Part shown: positions 22,810 to 32,124 of the stretch, piece by piece
Numbering within the stretch: position 1 is the first letter of the stretch
Layout: every line of letters begins with the position of its first letter
DNA from: Robiginitalea marina
GTDB lineage: Bacteria > Bacteroidota > Bacteroidia > Flavobacteriales > Flavobacteriaceae
Length of the DNA: 64,000 nt
Assembly (NCBI RefSeq): GCF_024006985.1
Contig: NZ_JAMXIB010000007.1
Location: 1-64,000, forward strand
Direction of reading: 5' to 3'
The notes under the pieces: model-generated
Told to the model about the DNA's origin: nothing
The model's database searches: none
Seen by the model: the letters and a program-made list of their open reading frames with translations, nothing else
Translations under genes and position numbers: made by a program

Positions 22810-25800
22810 ATGAAAAACCATTACTGCGGCCTTTTCAGGGGAAGCCGAATACCTGCTTTCTCCCTGTTTGTCTTTTTCTTTTTAACGGCCTTTCCGCTTT
22901 TTGCCCAGGAATACACCACCACGGGGAATTCCTCAGACTGGACTGATCCAATTGCCTGGGAATGTCAGGGGGGTGGCTGTAACCAGAACCCCACCCCGGG
23001 AAACAATATCCGGTCTACGGTAACGGTTAACCACGACATCACCTATAATGCCAATTCGAATATCACGGTTCGGAACAGGGGGGTACTCATTGTTTCCGGG
23101 GCAACCCTTACCAATAACAGCAACCTGGAGGTAAGTTCGGGGGGGACCTTTATTGCGGATAAGGCCGAGGTGCTCATAGGCCCCGGGATTTTAAACAATA
23201 ACGGGGTTATAGAACTCACCAACTCCCTGGTTACCAAGGATGGTAACGTAATCAATAATGGCGAAATCACCCTGAACAATTCCTGTTTCAGCCTGTTGTC
23301 CGGGAATTTTAACAACAACAACCTGCTCCTAGGGGTAGGGGGTGTTAAGGTCCTTTCGGGGAACGCGAGCAATAGTGGTTCCTGGAGTCCCGACATCCTT
23401 TATTTTCTGGCCAACAATGGAAGCGGCCTCCCGGGATCGCCCAGCACCCAGGAGGAAGTGGATGCCGTTTGCCGCTGTGCCATTACAAACTGCGATATTG
23501 AATATGCATACGATTTTGCCTTTAAAACCCCGGGCAAACTCAGCCCGGCCCTGCTGTCTCTTGCCCGCACCTATTCTGATTTGGATGCGGCCGGAAATCA
23601 GGCCAATTTTTACGACCCTCTGATTTATACCCTGGACGAAAAAAGCACTGCGGACCTGAATGATGATGAGGTCCTGGTGGAAATTGTGGTGACCAATACC
23701 CAATACGGAGCGCTGCAAGCCATATTGCAGGCGCCACCATTCAGTAAAAACCTCACGCCATTCGAAGACGGGGGCGATCTCTTATCCGTATACAATCAGA
23801 CCGCGACAAGGCTGGTCATCTCACTGTATGTACAGATTTCCAATCTGCTGCTGCTGGATGAGGAACCTTCTTTGAACCGGGTATACGAACCAGCACGCCT
23901 TACCAACAATGAAATCACAAGCCAGGGGCATCTGGCCCAGGGTTCGCTGGCCGGAAATCGCGGCTGGTTGGTCGATGGGTCAGGCGTTGGTGTTGCCGTG
24001 ATTTCGGACAGCTTCAGAACGGGGGATCTAGCAGGGTACAATAATGACGTGGAGGATGGCGAATTGCCCGGCAATGAGATTGTCCTTTTCGACCTTCCGG
24101 GAGGGGGCAGCGATGAGGGGCGGGCCATGTTGCAGATTGTCCATGATGCAGCCCCGGGCGCCCAATTGTATTTCAGGACCGGGTTTATTTCTGAATACGA
24201 TTTTGCCGAGGGAATAGATGAATTGGCGGCAATTGATGGGGTGGATATCATCGTCGATGACCTGACCTACCTCAAAGAACCCTATTACAAAGATGGAATC
24301 GTAGCCCAGGCCATCGAGAATGCGGTAGGTGCCGGAAAACTGTATATCAGTGCGGCCGGAAACTTTGGCAGCCGTTCCTATGAGTCGACTTTCAGCGGCA
24401 CCCCCACCTCGGATGCTACTATTTACCGACATAATTTTGGGACCTCCAATGGTTTGCAAAAACTGGAGAATTTGGGCCCGGGGCTTTATGTGATCGGGCT
24501 TCAGTGGGATGACGATTATTATTCCCTTGGAGACGCCTTTGGTGCGGAGGTAGATTTGGACATCTACCTGACCGATGCCGAAGGCAACAAACAGTTCGGT
24601 TATAACTGGAACAACAATGGGGCCGACCCCATAGAACTGATGTATTTCCGGGTAATCAACCCCACCACTACCTATATAATGATCGAACAGGCAGGGGGCA
24701 ACACTTCTGTTCCCTTTAAATATGTGGTGTTCAGGGCCGGCAATGACGGACAATTTGTCGCCGATCCGCCCCTGGAGGCTTCCACTATTGTGGGCCACAA
24801 CAATGCGGCCAGTAATATGGCTATTGGAGCGGTTCGATGGGACGTAACGCCCAACTGGAGTGGGATCGTGGCAGAATTCGATGAAAACAGCGGGCAACCA
24901 AGGACATTCACTGCTCAGGGATCTTCCTCCAGGGGGGGTACAAGGATCAGCGGTGAAACAACCCTGAGGCAACAACCTGTGCTGATGGGCCCTACAGGGG
25001 TGAACACTTCGGTGGACCTTGGCGGCCCCAGGGGGACTGATTTTGTTGTGAAAGATAAATCGGGGAATACGTTGGAACCAGACCCCAACAACAACCCCAA
25101 TTTCTTTGGAACCTCTGCCGCAGCCCCACACGTGGCCGGGGCCGCAGCGCTATTGATACAGGGGGTGCAGAAATACCTCACCGATGAAACAGGGGCGCTT
25201 TTGGTCAATCCGGCAGACTATTCGGCTCGTAAACTTCTGCTTGATTATGCCGTACCTCTGGCAGGGCAAGCCGCAGTGGATGGAAAGCCGGTATATGACA
25301 AAACCAATGGCAATGGATTCCTTTCAGTGGACGATGCCCTCGGTTCCTTTGCAAACCCGGCTCCCGGGTTTGGCCGGTTCAATTATGATGACCTGCTGGC
25401 CACAAACCCGGAGTATGTGCCCGGAAGTGAGCCCTTTTATCTGATCATCGAAGGGACTGACTTTACCCCTGAAACGGAAGTGCTCTTCCGGGGGGTTCCC
25501 CTCACCCAAAACCAGCTATTGGCGAATGGCGATCCCGGGACGTTGACCGATCAGGAATTGGCAAATTACCTGCAAACCTACTGGGTTATCGATGAAAACA
25601 CCATAGCCCTGTACCTGGACGCCTTTATAGGAGACCCTTCCATTATCATTTCGACCCCGCCAAATGATTCCCTTACTAACGGGACCGATGGAGGAGACGT
25701 GGAAACCCCGCCATTCGGCGAAATCACCCCGGTAGACGTGGTTATTAAGCCCGATAATGTATCGCGCCTTTACGGGCAGCCAAATCCGGGCTTTTCATAC

Positions 25801-28767
25801 TCAATATTTAAAGAGGGCGAAGGAGGATCACTAATTGAGGTTACCCCGGAGAATGTTGCCGAACTGTACCCGAATAACCAGGATATCCTTGACTTGTTCT
25901 TCGATGACCCGGATACCACTGACCCCGTTTATATCGACAATATTGCCTACACACTGGCAGACGGGTCGGGTAACGCGGTTGCGCTCGATGATCCGCTGAT
26001 CGATGTGGATACCTATGACATCGATATAGACCAGGGTTCCCTGGCTGTAGATCCGGGCCTCGGGGAGTTGTTTACTATTTCCTACATCAGCGGTAAATTG
26101 TCCGTGGAGCCGATGCCCGTAACCATAGAGGCGGTTTTTGCCGGCAATGTGACTGAGTTTGAATACGGGACTCCCATCCCGGATATTGAATTTGTGTATA
26201 CCTATGCTACCCCCGATGGAACAGCTGTCCCCATTGCGGAAGCAGCAAAGGCGGAATTCGAAACCCGGCACACCAGTGGCTTTAACCTGGTCAATGGGTT
26301 CAGCCTGGTGAACGGCTTTAGTCTTGTAAACGGCTTTAACCTGGTCAATGGTTTTAGCCTGGTCAATGACGAACCAACCATCAATGGTTTTTCACTCGTA
26401 AACCGGTCCTTCTTTGTGTCGGAAACGACCGAGAGTGCAGCCATAAATTCCGAGCCACAGGCCAATGGCTTCAGCCTGGTTAACGGCTTCAGCCTGGTCA
26501 ACGGTTTTAGCCTGGTCAATGGCTTTAGCCTGGTGAACAGCGAATCCTCGACCTCCACAGACCCAGTGAAGGTCATCCCGATTTCTTCGAATCTGTTTGT
26601 GCAGGTAAAACAAGATGAAGAAAGTGAGAATAGCGATATTACCTCGATTGGTGGAGGTGACTTTTACAATTATGCGCCAGAGCCCATCGATTCGCAGGCA
26701 AACGGCTTTAGCCTGGTCAATGGCTTTAGTCTTGTAAATCGGGATGGAATAATCAATGGGTTTTCGCTTGTCAACGGATTCAACCTTGTCAACGGGTTTA
26801 GCCTGGTGAACGGGGATCCGACAACGAATGGCTTCAGCCTGGTGAATGCCGCAAATACCACCAATTTCTTTAGTACGACCAATGGCCTTAATCTGGTGAA
26901 CGGATTCAGCCTGGTCAATGGCTTTAACCTGGTCAACGGGTTTAGCCTGGTCAACGGCTTTAACCTGGTCAATGGCTTCAGTCTGGTGAATGCCGATGGG
27001 ACCACCAATGGCTTTAGCCTGGTAAACAGCGATCCCACCTCCGGAACCGGTGCGCCCGGAACAGCCGTGGACCAGCCCTTATTGCTGCTAAATGACGTGG
27101 ATAGTTATTTGAGCAATGTGGAAGGAGTGCCCATTAAATTGAAGGCGATCACGGTCCTGACCGGGTTGCACGCCGGGCAGCACGCCATTGTGCCCCCCGC
27201 CGTCCTTTTTGACAATGAGCCCGGTGGGCAGTTCAAGAAGCAGAACTATAAGGTCTACACGAAGCCGACGCTTTATACGATCACCCCTGCGGCTCTGACG
27301 GTGACGACTTCCGACTTCCCAGCCCCGGGCGATACCCCGGTAGTTTACGGGGATTTCGGGGGCGAGGTACAGCCCGATTTCGGCTACGAGGCCATCGGAC
27401 TGCAAAACGGTGATTCGAAGGAAGAGGTACTGGCCGGGATCAGGCTTTACGCAGACTGCACGGTTTGCCCTGAGGGCAAGTATCCGGCTAATTCGGTGGG
27501 CTATGACATCCTCGCCGACCTGTCTGCCCTTACTTCGGCTTCAGCGGGAAATTATACTATTGTGTTTACGACGGACCAAAACCTGATTGGCAAGTTCAGG
27601 GTCGACCCATTTGCCCTGACGCTGAAAGTCGATGACGGGGCCGAGATCACTTATGGGGCCGACGGACCGTTTGATTTTCCGTATACGCTGAGCACGGGGG
27701 ATGCCGCCTGGACGGAAGCAGACCTGCCTTATGGGGAAACCCGCGTGGAAATTTTTGCCTCCCTGACCTTTGACCCGGCCACGGGTTGCCTCCTTCCGGA
27801 TCCGCTTCTGGCTTCTGCAGTGCCTGTACAGGCCCCGAATTACGAGGTAACCTATCAGCCCGGAAGCCTGACGGTAAACCCGGCCCCCCTTGAGCTGCAG
27901 GTAGGGACGGAATTCATTTCCCTGGGCGATCCGATTCCTTCCAGTTTCGAGGTCATCGCCAATGGACTTGTGTGTTTCGATACGCCGCCAACGGGATTGA
28001 CCTTTACCGTTTACGACGCCTCCGGCAACCCGGCGCAGGGTGCCCTGGCGGAGGGGCCTTATGGAGTTCGGGTAAACACTCCCATCCCGGGATTTGAAAA
28101 TTATAGTATCACCCAGGTACCGGGCACCCTTTTCGTAAACCCGGAAGTGGGCTGTAATGACCGGATCAAGGCCGCAGACATTTGCCGTAGCCCGGCCAGC
28201 CTGCCGGATGATCCCCGGATCAACACCTTGGTACGCTTTACTTACATCAATTCCCTCGATGTCCCGATTTACGTGCCTTACGATACCAGGGAAAACAAGT
28301 TAAAGGGGAATGCAGTCTTTATCGGCGAGGCACCTTCCCTGTTTTTGCCCGGGACCCACACCTTTGAAATCTACACCGACGGGGGCAACCTGCAGTGGGA
28401 GATCATTACCCCGGGATGCAGCAGCGCCTCCAAGTCAGCCAATGGCTCCAATGCGAACCCCTGTGGGACCGCCTTCACCAGCAAGGTGGAGGAATTGGAT
28501 TCCTTTACCCGGGAGGTCGAAGAGGATGCGCCAAAGGCTTACCCAAACCCGGCCACGGACTACCTCACCCTTTTTGTGGGCAATATGGAAGGCGCAGTGC
28601 GGGTTTCCGTCTTCGACGAAGTGGGCCGGCAACTGATGACCCGCGAGTACTCGGCGGCCGGGCAGGCGGAAGTCTACCTCGACCTCAGTGCCCTGAAACC
28701 GGGTATCCTGTTCATACGGACCGAAAACCAGGGGAACACCGAGGTGTTCCGGATTATCAGGCAATAA
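22810..28767 (+). CDS. giant T9SS-secreted subtilase-like protein with GFSLVN repeats
   Basis: 1985 residues. Signal peptide about 1-32; Asn-rich beta-helix-like region about 40-210; subtilase-like domain about 370-880 with D400 (VISDSF), E436 (DEGRAM, at the place where subtilisins have His), N518 (SAAGNF) and S769 (GTSAAAPHVAG); then several MBG-type immunoglobulin-like domains (VDVVIKPDNVSRLYGQPNPG, VTIEAVFAGNVTEFEYGTP, LTLKVDDGAEITYGADGPF). One MBG domain is interrupted at 1157-1406 by 23 copies of the hexad GFSLVN or GFNLVN. The C-terminus from 1909 (KAYPNPATDYLTLFVGN) is a type A sorting domain, so the protein is exported by the type IX system. A strong terminator follows. Single-gene unit. 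Proteolytic activity is plausible, not shown. Confidence 0.85.
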   Translation: MKNHYCGLFRGSRIPAFSLFVFFFLTAFPLFAQEYTTTGNSSDWTDPIAWECQGGGCNQNPTPGNNIRSTVTVNHDITYNANSNITVRNRGVLIVSGATLTNNSNLEVSSGGTFIADKAEVLIGPGILNNNGVIELTNSLVTKDGNVINNGEITLNNSCFSLLSGNFNNNNLLLGVGGVKVLSGNASNSGSWSPDILYFLANNGSGLPGSPSTQEEVDAVCRCAITNCDIEYAYDFAFKTPGKLSPALLSLARTYSDLDAAGNQANFYDPLIYTLDEKSTADLNDDEVLVEIVVTNTQYGALQAILQAPPFSKNLTPFEDGGDLLSVYNQTATRLVISLYVQISNLLLLDEEPSLNRVYEPARLTNNEITSQGHLAQGSLAGNRGWLVDGSGVGVAVISDSFRTGDLAGYNNDVEDGELPGNEIVLFDLPGGGSDEGRAMLQIVHDAAPGAQLYFRTGFISEYDFAEGIDELAAIDGVDIIVDDLTYLKEPYYKDGIVAQAIENAVGAGKLYISAAGNFGSRSYESTFSGTPTSDATIYRHNFGTSNGLQKLENLGPGLYVIGLQWDDDYYSLGDAFGAEVDLDIYLTDAEGNKQFGYNWNNNGADPIELMYFRVINPTTTYIMIEQAGGNTSVPFKYVVFRAGNDGQFVADPPLEASTIVGHNNAASNMAIGAVRWDVTPNWSGIVAEFDENSGQPRTFTAQGSSSRGGTRISGETTLRQQPVLMGPTGVNTSVDLGGPRGTDFVVKDKSGNTLEPDPNNNPNFFGTSAAAPHVAGAAALLIQGVQKYLTDETGALLVNPADYSARKLLLDYAVPLAGQAAVDGKPVYDKTNGNGFLSVDDALGSFANPAPGFGRFNYDDLLATNPEYVPGSEPFYLIIEGTDFTPETEVLFRGVPLTQNQLLANGDPGTLTDQELANYLQTYWVIDENTIALYLDAFIGDPSIIISTPPNDSLTNGTDGGDVETPPFGEITPVDVVIKPDNVSRLYGQPNPGFSYSIFKEGEGGSLIEVTPENVAELYPNNQDILDLFFDDPDTTDPVYIDNIAYTLADGSGNAVALDDPLIDVDTYDIDIDQGSLAVDPGLGELFTISYISGKLSVEPMPVTIEAVFAGNVTEFEYGTPIPDIEFVYTYATPDGTAVPIAEAAKAEFETRHTSGFNLVNGFSLVNGFSLVNGFNLVNGFSLVNDEPTINGFSLVNRSFFVSETTESAAINSEPQANGFSLVNGFSLVNGFSLVNGFSLVNSESSTSTDPVKVIPISSNLFVQVKQDEESENSDITSIGGGDFYNYAPEPIDSQANGFSLVNGFSLVNRDGIINGFSLVNGFNLVNGFSLVNGDPTTNGFSLVNAANTTNFFSTTNGLNLVNGFSLVNGFNLVNGFSLVNGFNLVNGFSLVNADGTTNGFSLVNSDPTSGTGAPGTAVDQPLLLLNDVDSYLSNVEGVPIKLKAITVLTGLHAGQHAIVPPAVLFDNEPGGQFKKQNYKVYTKPTLYTITPAALTVTTSDFPAPGDTPVVYGDFGGEVQPDFGYEAIGLQNGDSKEEVLAGIRLYADCTVCPEGKYPANSVGYDILADLSALTSASAGNYTIVFTTDQNLIGKFRVDPFALTLKVDDGAEITYGADGPFDFPYTLSTGDAAWTEADLPYGETRVEIFASLTFDPATGCLLPDPLLASAVPVQAPNYEVTYQPGSLTVNPAPLELQVGTEFISLGDPIPSSFEVIANGLVCFDTPPTGLTFTVYDASGNPAQGALAEGPYGVRVNTPIPGFENYSITQVPGTLFVNPEVGCNDRIKAADICRSPASLPDDPRINTLVRFTYINSLDVPIYVPYDTRENKLKGNAVFIGEAPSLFLPGTHTFEIYTDGGNLQWEIITPGCSSASKSANGSNANPCGTAFTSKVEELDSFTREVEEDAPKAYPNPATDYLTLFVGNMEGAVRVSVFDEVGRQLMTREYSAAGQAEVYLDLSALKPGILFIRTENQGNTEVFRIIRQ
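26278..27027 (+). repeat. 23 hexapeptide units (18-bp period) G-F-[SN]-L-V-N
   Basis: I count 23 hexads in clusters of one to six, separated by short linkers such as DEPTI, GDPTT, ADGTT and RDGII. Codons differ between copies (AGC, AGT or TCA for Ser; CTG or CTT for Leu; GTC, GTG or GTA for Val) while the peptide is constant, which points to selection on the protein rather than recent DNA amplification alone. Confidence 0.9.
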
Positions 28768-28797
28768 GAAAAATAACCAACCATTTCTTACATGCCG

Positions 28798-28829
28798 GGG
28801 GGCTGGACATCGTCCGGCCCCCTTTTTTT
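28798..28829 (+). terminator. terminator of the giant exoprotein gene
   Basis: GGGGGCTGGAC, loop ATC, GTCCGGCCCCC, then seven T residues. Eleven-pair stem with one G-T pair. Confidence 0.85.
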
Positions 28830-28902
28830 ATGAGCCGTTCGCAGGAATAGTAGAAGGCAGGACGGGTTTTTAGTATCTTGGGAAAACTAAGCCTTACCAT
28901 CC

Positions 28903-30486
28903 ATGCACTTCAACCGAATACTGCTCCTTGTAATATGTTTCGCCTCCCTGTTGGCCTGTAAAGGGGAAAAACCGGAACCCTCCCTTATCGAAACCGGGAA
29001 GCCCCGGGCATATGGGGAGCCCCATCGCCCCCGGTTCCATTTTACCCCCCCGGCCCAATGGATGAACGACCCCAACGGCATGTTTTACCTCAATGGGGAA
29101 TACCACCTGAGCTACCAGTACTACCCCGACAGTACGGTCTGGGGCCCCATGCACTGGGGCCATGCGGTTTCCAAAGACCTGGTGCGCTGGGAACACCTGC
29201 CCATCGCCCTGTACCCCGATTCCCTGGGATATATCTTTTCCGGAAGTGCCGTGGTGGATCATGACAACACTTCCGGCCTGGCTGCCGGGGATACCCCGGT
29301 GGTAGTGGCGGCCTTTACCCACCACGACCCCGTGGGGGAGCAGGCCGGGGCGAACGATTTCCAGAAGCAGAGCCTGGCCTTTAGCCCCGACGGGGGACGC
29401 ACCTGGACCAAATACGCCGGAAACCCCGTGCTTGCCAATGAAACGGGCATTCGGGACTTCCGGGACCCCAAACTCATCTGGCATGAACCCACCGGGAAGT
29501 GGATCATGGCCCTGGCTGTGTACGACCGGGTACAGTTCTATGCCTCCCCCGACCTCAAGCAGTGGACCTATTTGTCGGAGTTCGGGATCCCGGGCGATAC
29601 CCGCCTTTGGGAATGCCCCGACCTCTTTCCCCTGCTGGACCCCGAAACGGGCGAGACCCGCTGGGTTTTGCTGGTAAGTATACAGCAGGACGCCCCAAAC
29701 GGGGGTACGGCCACTTCTTATTTCATTGGCGATTTTGACGGTACCCGCTTTCTCGCTGACCCCGACCGCCAGCAATGGCTCGACTGGGGGACCGACAACT
29801 ACGCCTTCGTGACCTGGGATAACGCCCCGGTTTCCCCGGATCGTCGGATCGGCATCGGGTGGATGTCTAACTGGCAATATGCCCAGCAGGTGCCCACCGA
29901 AGCCTGGCGCTCGGCAATGACCGTGCCCCGTGTCCTAAGCCTGAGGCGGGAAGGGGAGGGGTATTTCCTGGCCTCCGCGCCGATTGGGGCCCTGGAGTCC
30001 CTCAGGGCGGAAGAAACCCGCCTGGGCAGGAGGGTTATCATTGGGGAACAGGAAATACAGGGCAGTTTCTCGCCCGACCGGTGCGAACTGCTCCTTCAGA
30101 CCGACCTGGAACGGACCACGGCCAGTTTATTTGGGATCACCCTGACTAACCCCGGGGGCGACCGGTTGATCATCGGCCTGGACCGGGAGAACGGGCAGGT
30201 GTGGGTCGACCGGCGCAATTCCGGGCCAAAGGGCTTTTCGGATGCGTTCTTCGTGGGGCCCCATTCTGCCCCCCTGGATTTCGGGGAAGCCACGATGGAC
30301 CTCAGGTTGCTGCTCGATGTGGCTTCCCTGGAACTGTTTGCCGGGGAGGGGAAGCTGAATTTCACGGAGGTGTTTTTTCCCTCCAGCCCCTTTCAGACCC
30401 TTACGGTTTGGGCCCAGGACGGGGAGTGGGTCCTCTCGGACGGCCGCGTGTATTCCCTTGGGGGGATTTGGGAAGAGGCCCAATAA
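28903..30486 (+). CDS. glycoside hydrolase family 32 lipoprotein (fructan hydrolase)
   Basis: 527 residues with a lipobox (FASLLAC, Cys19), so a lipid-anchored surface or periplasmic enzyme. All three GH32 acidic motifs are present: WMNDPNG with nucleophile D56, FRDPK with D188, and the acid/base ECPDLF with E237. The C-terminal beta-sandwich (about 370-520) follows. It would release fructose from levan, inulin or sucrose. It stands alone, with no SusC/D pair or fructokinase nearby. A TATCTTGG -7-like box is at 28874-28881. Confidence 0.92.
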   Translation: MHFNRILLLVICFASLLACKGEKPEPSLIETGKPRAYGEPHRPRFHFTPPAQWMNDPNGMFYLNGEYHLSYQYYPDSTVWGPMHWGHAVSKDLVRWEHLPIALYPDSLGYIFSGSAVVDHDNTSGLAAGDTPVVVAAFTHHDPVGEQAGANDFQKQSLAFSPDGGRTWTKYAGNPVLANETGIRDFRDPKLIWHEPTGKWIMALAVYDRVQFYASPDLKQWTYLSEFGIPGDTRLWECPDLFPLLDPETGETRWVLLVSIQQDAPNGGTATSYFIGDFDGTRFLADPDRQQWLDWGTDNYAFVTWDNAPVSPDRRIGIGWMSNWQYAQQVPTEAWRSAMTVPRVLSLRREGEGYFLASAPIGALESLRAEETRLGRRVIIGEQEIQGSFSPDRCELLLQTDLERTTASLFGITLTNPGGDRLIIGLDRENGQVWVDRRNSGPKGFSDAFFVGPHSAPLDFGEATMDLRLLLDVASLELFAGEGKLNFTEVFFPSSPFQTLTVWAQDGEWVLSDGRVYSLGGIWEEAQ

Positions 30487-30501
30487 GGGCCCGGCTTCCC
30501 C

Positions 30502-30544
30502 TGACATTCGTCATTCCCGCCCCGGCGGGTTTGGGGTACCTTTA
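30502..30544 (+). promoter_or_regulatory. operator TGACATTCGTCA plus -7 box TACCTTTA
   Basis: Palindrome at 30502-30513; -7 box at 30537-30544, distance 29.5 bp. Ends 8 nt before the ATG of the Mla permease gene. Confidence 0.7.
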
Positions 30545-30552
30545 TCATTGGC

Positions 30553-31335
30553 ATGGACTATTTGGAAAACATTTGGGTCAGGATTATCACTTTCCTCCGG
30601 GAAACCGGGGAACTTGCTGAATTCTCGGGAAGGTTCTTCAGGGAAGCCTTCCGCCCCCCCTTTGAATTCCGGGAGTTCCTGCGCCAGTGTTACCAAATGG
30701 GCAACCGTTCCCTGATGCTCGTGCTCATCACCGGGTTTATCATTGGCCTGGTACTGACCCTGCAATCGCGGCCCACCCTCATCGAATTCGGGGCGGAATC
30801 GTGGATGCCCAATATGGTGGGAATTTCCATCGTCAGGGAGATCGGGCCGGTGATTACGGCCCTGATCTGCGCGGGCAGGATCGCGTCGGGCATTGGGGCC
30901 GAACTGGGTTCCATGCGGGTGACCGAACAGATCGATGCCATGGAGGTGTCGGGCACCAATCCGTTCAATTACCTGGTGGTGACCCGGGTAATGGCCACTA
31001 CCTTGATGCTGCCCCTGCTGGTCATTTTCGGTGACCTCATTGCCCTGTACGGGTCTGCCCTGGTTGAATATTTCAAAGGGGCCATGAGTTTTCGCCTGTA
31101 TTTTAATTCGGTATTCGACGCCCTTTCCTTCGGGGATTTTATCCCGGCCACGGTTAAGTCGTTCTTTTTTGGTTTTGTAATCGGCCTGGTTGGCTGTTAT
31201 AAGGGGTACTACTGTAAAAAAGGGACGGCGGGGGTCGGTAAAGCAGCAAACTCGGCGGTGGTGATGGCTTCCCTGCTGGTCTTTTTTGTGGATTTTATGG
31301 CCGTCTTCATCTCCGACATCTTTTACGAACTCTAA
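30553..31335 (+). CDS. mlaE: MlaE-type ABC transporter permease
   Basis: 260 residues of the MlaE/YrbE permease family, with about five membrane helices and the family signature MVGISIVREIGPVITALICAG followed by RIASGIGAELGSMRVTEQIDA. With the ATPase and MCE-domain protein encoded next (3-nt gaps), it forms an MlaFED complex that moves phospholipids between inner and outer membrane and keeps outer-membrane asymmetry. The operon starts at a TGA-N6-TCA operator/TACCTTTA promoter, linking envelope lipid transport to the proposed stress regulator. Confidence 0.9.
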   Translation: MDYLENIWVRIITFLRETGELAEFSGRFFREAFRPPFEFREFLRQCYQMGNRSLMLVLITGFIIGLVLTLQSRPTLIEFGAESWMPNMVGISIVREIGPVITALICAGRIASGIGAELGSMRVTEQIDAMEVSGTNPFNYLVVTRVMATTLMLPLLVIFGDLIALYGSALVEYFKGAMSFRLYFNSVFDALSFGDFIPATVKSFFFGFVIGLVGCYKGYYCKKGTAGVGKAANSAVVMASLLVFFVDFMAVFISDIFYEL

Positions 31336-31338
31336 GGC

Positions 31339-32121
31339 ATGGAAACAGGAAGGCCACATAGCCAGGCACCACAGAGGGAAACGCCCCCCAAAGCAGTGAT
31401 CCGGATCCGGGACCTCCACAAGCGTTTCGGGGAGAACCACGTTTTGCGCGGCTTTGACCTCACCCTATACGAAAAGGAAAACCTGGTAGTGATGGGGAAA
31501 TCCGGGTCGGGCAAATCGGTCATGATCAAATGCCTGGTAGGGCTTATGGAACCTGATGAAGGGATGGTGGAGGTCCTCGGGCAGGACCTCGCGACCCTCG
31601 ACCGCCAGGAGCTCGACCGCCTTCGGTCCGACATTGGATTCCTCTTCCAGGGGAGTGCCCTTTACGATTCGATGACCGTGCGGGAAAACCTCGAGTTCCC
31701 CCTGCGTCGCCACCGCGAAAAACTCGGTCACTTTACCGATACGCTTCCCCTGGTTACCGAAGCCCTGGAAAGCGTGGGCCTGGCCCATGCCATCGACCTT
31801 ATGCCGGAAGAGCTCTCCGGGGGGATGAAACGGCGGGTAGCCCTGGCCCGGGCCCTGATCCTCAAGCCCAAACTCATCCTGTACGACGAACCGACCAGCG
31901 GCCTTGACCCGATCACTTCCAAGGAAATCATCGGCCTGATGCGCAGCATCCAGGGCAAATACGGCACGGCTTCCCTGATCATTACCCACGATGTGGATTG
32001 TGCCCGGGTCATTGCGGAACGCATCCTGTTGCTGGTAGACGGGATAAACTATGCCGAGGGGAGCTATGGGGAACTCTCTCAGAGCACCGACCCCAAGGTG
32101 GAAGCATTTTTTAAAAAATAA
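31339..32121 (+). CDS. mlaF: MlaF-type ABC transporter ATP-binding protein
   Basis: 260 residues. Walker A GKSGSGKSVMIK, signature LSGGMKRRVALARAL and Walker B LILYDEPTSGLD are complete, followed by the H-loop ITHDV. An N-terminal extension (about 1-18, HSQAPQRETPPKA) precedes the nucleotide-binding domain. It energises the lipid transporter together with the MlaE permease (3-nt gap before) and the MlaD-like protein (3-nt gap after). Confidence 0.92.
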   Translation: METGRPHSQAPQRETPPKAVIRIRDLHKRFGENHVLRGFDLTLYEKENLVVMGKSGSGKSVMIKCLVGLMEPDEGMVEVLGQDLATLDRQELDRLRSDIGFLFQGSALYDSMTVRENLEFPLRRHREKLGHFTDTLPLVTEALESVGLAHAIDLMPEELSGGMKRRVALARALILKPKLILYDEPTSGLDPITSKEIIGLMRSIQGKYGTASLIITHDVDCARVIAERILLLVDGINYAEGSYGELSQSTDPKVEAFFKK

Positions 32122-32124
32122 GAC

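Noticed and set aside
26278-27027. Assembly artefact or frameshifted repeat tract
   Set aside because: The frame is continuous, the copies differ by synonymous changes, and flanking MBG halves are in frame.
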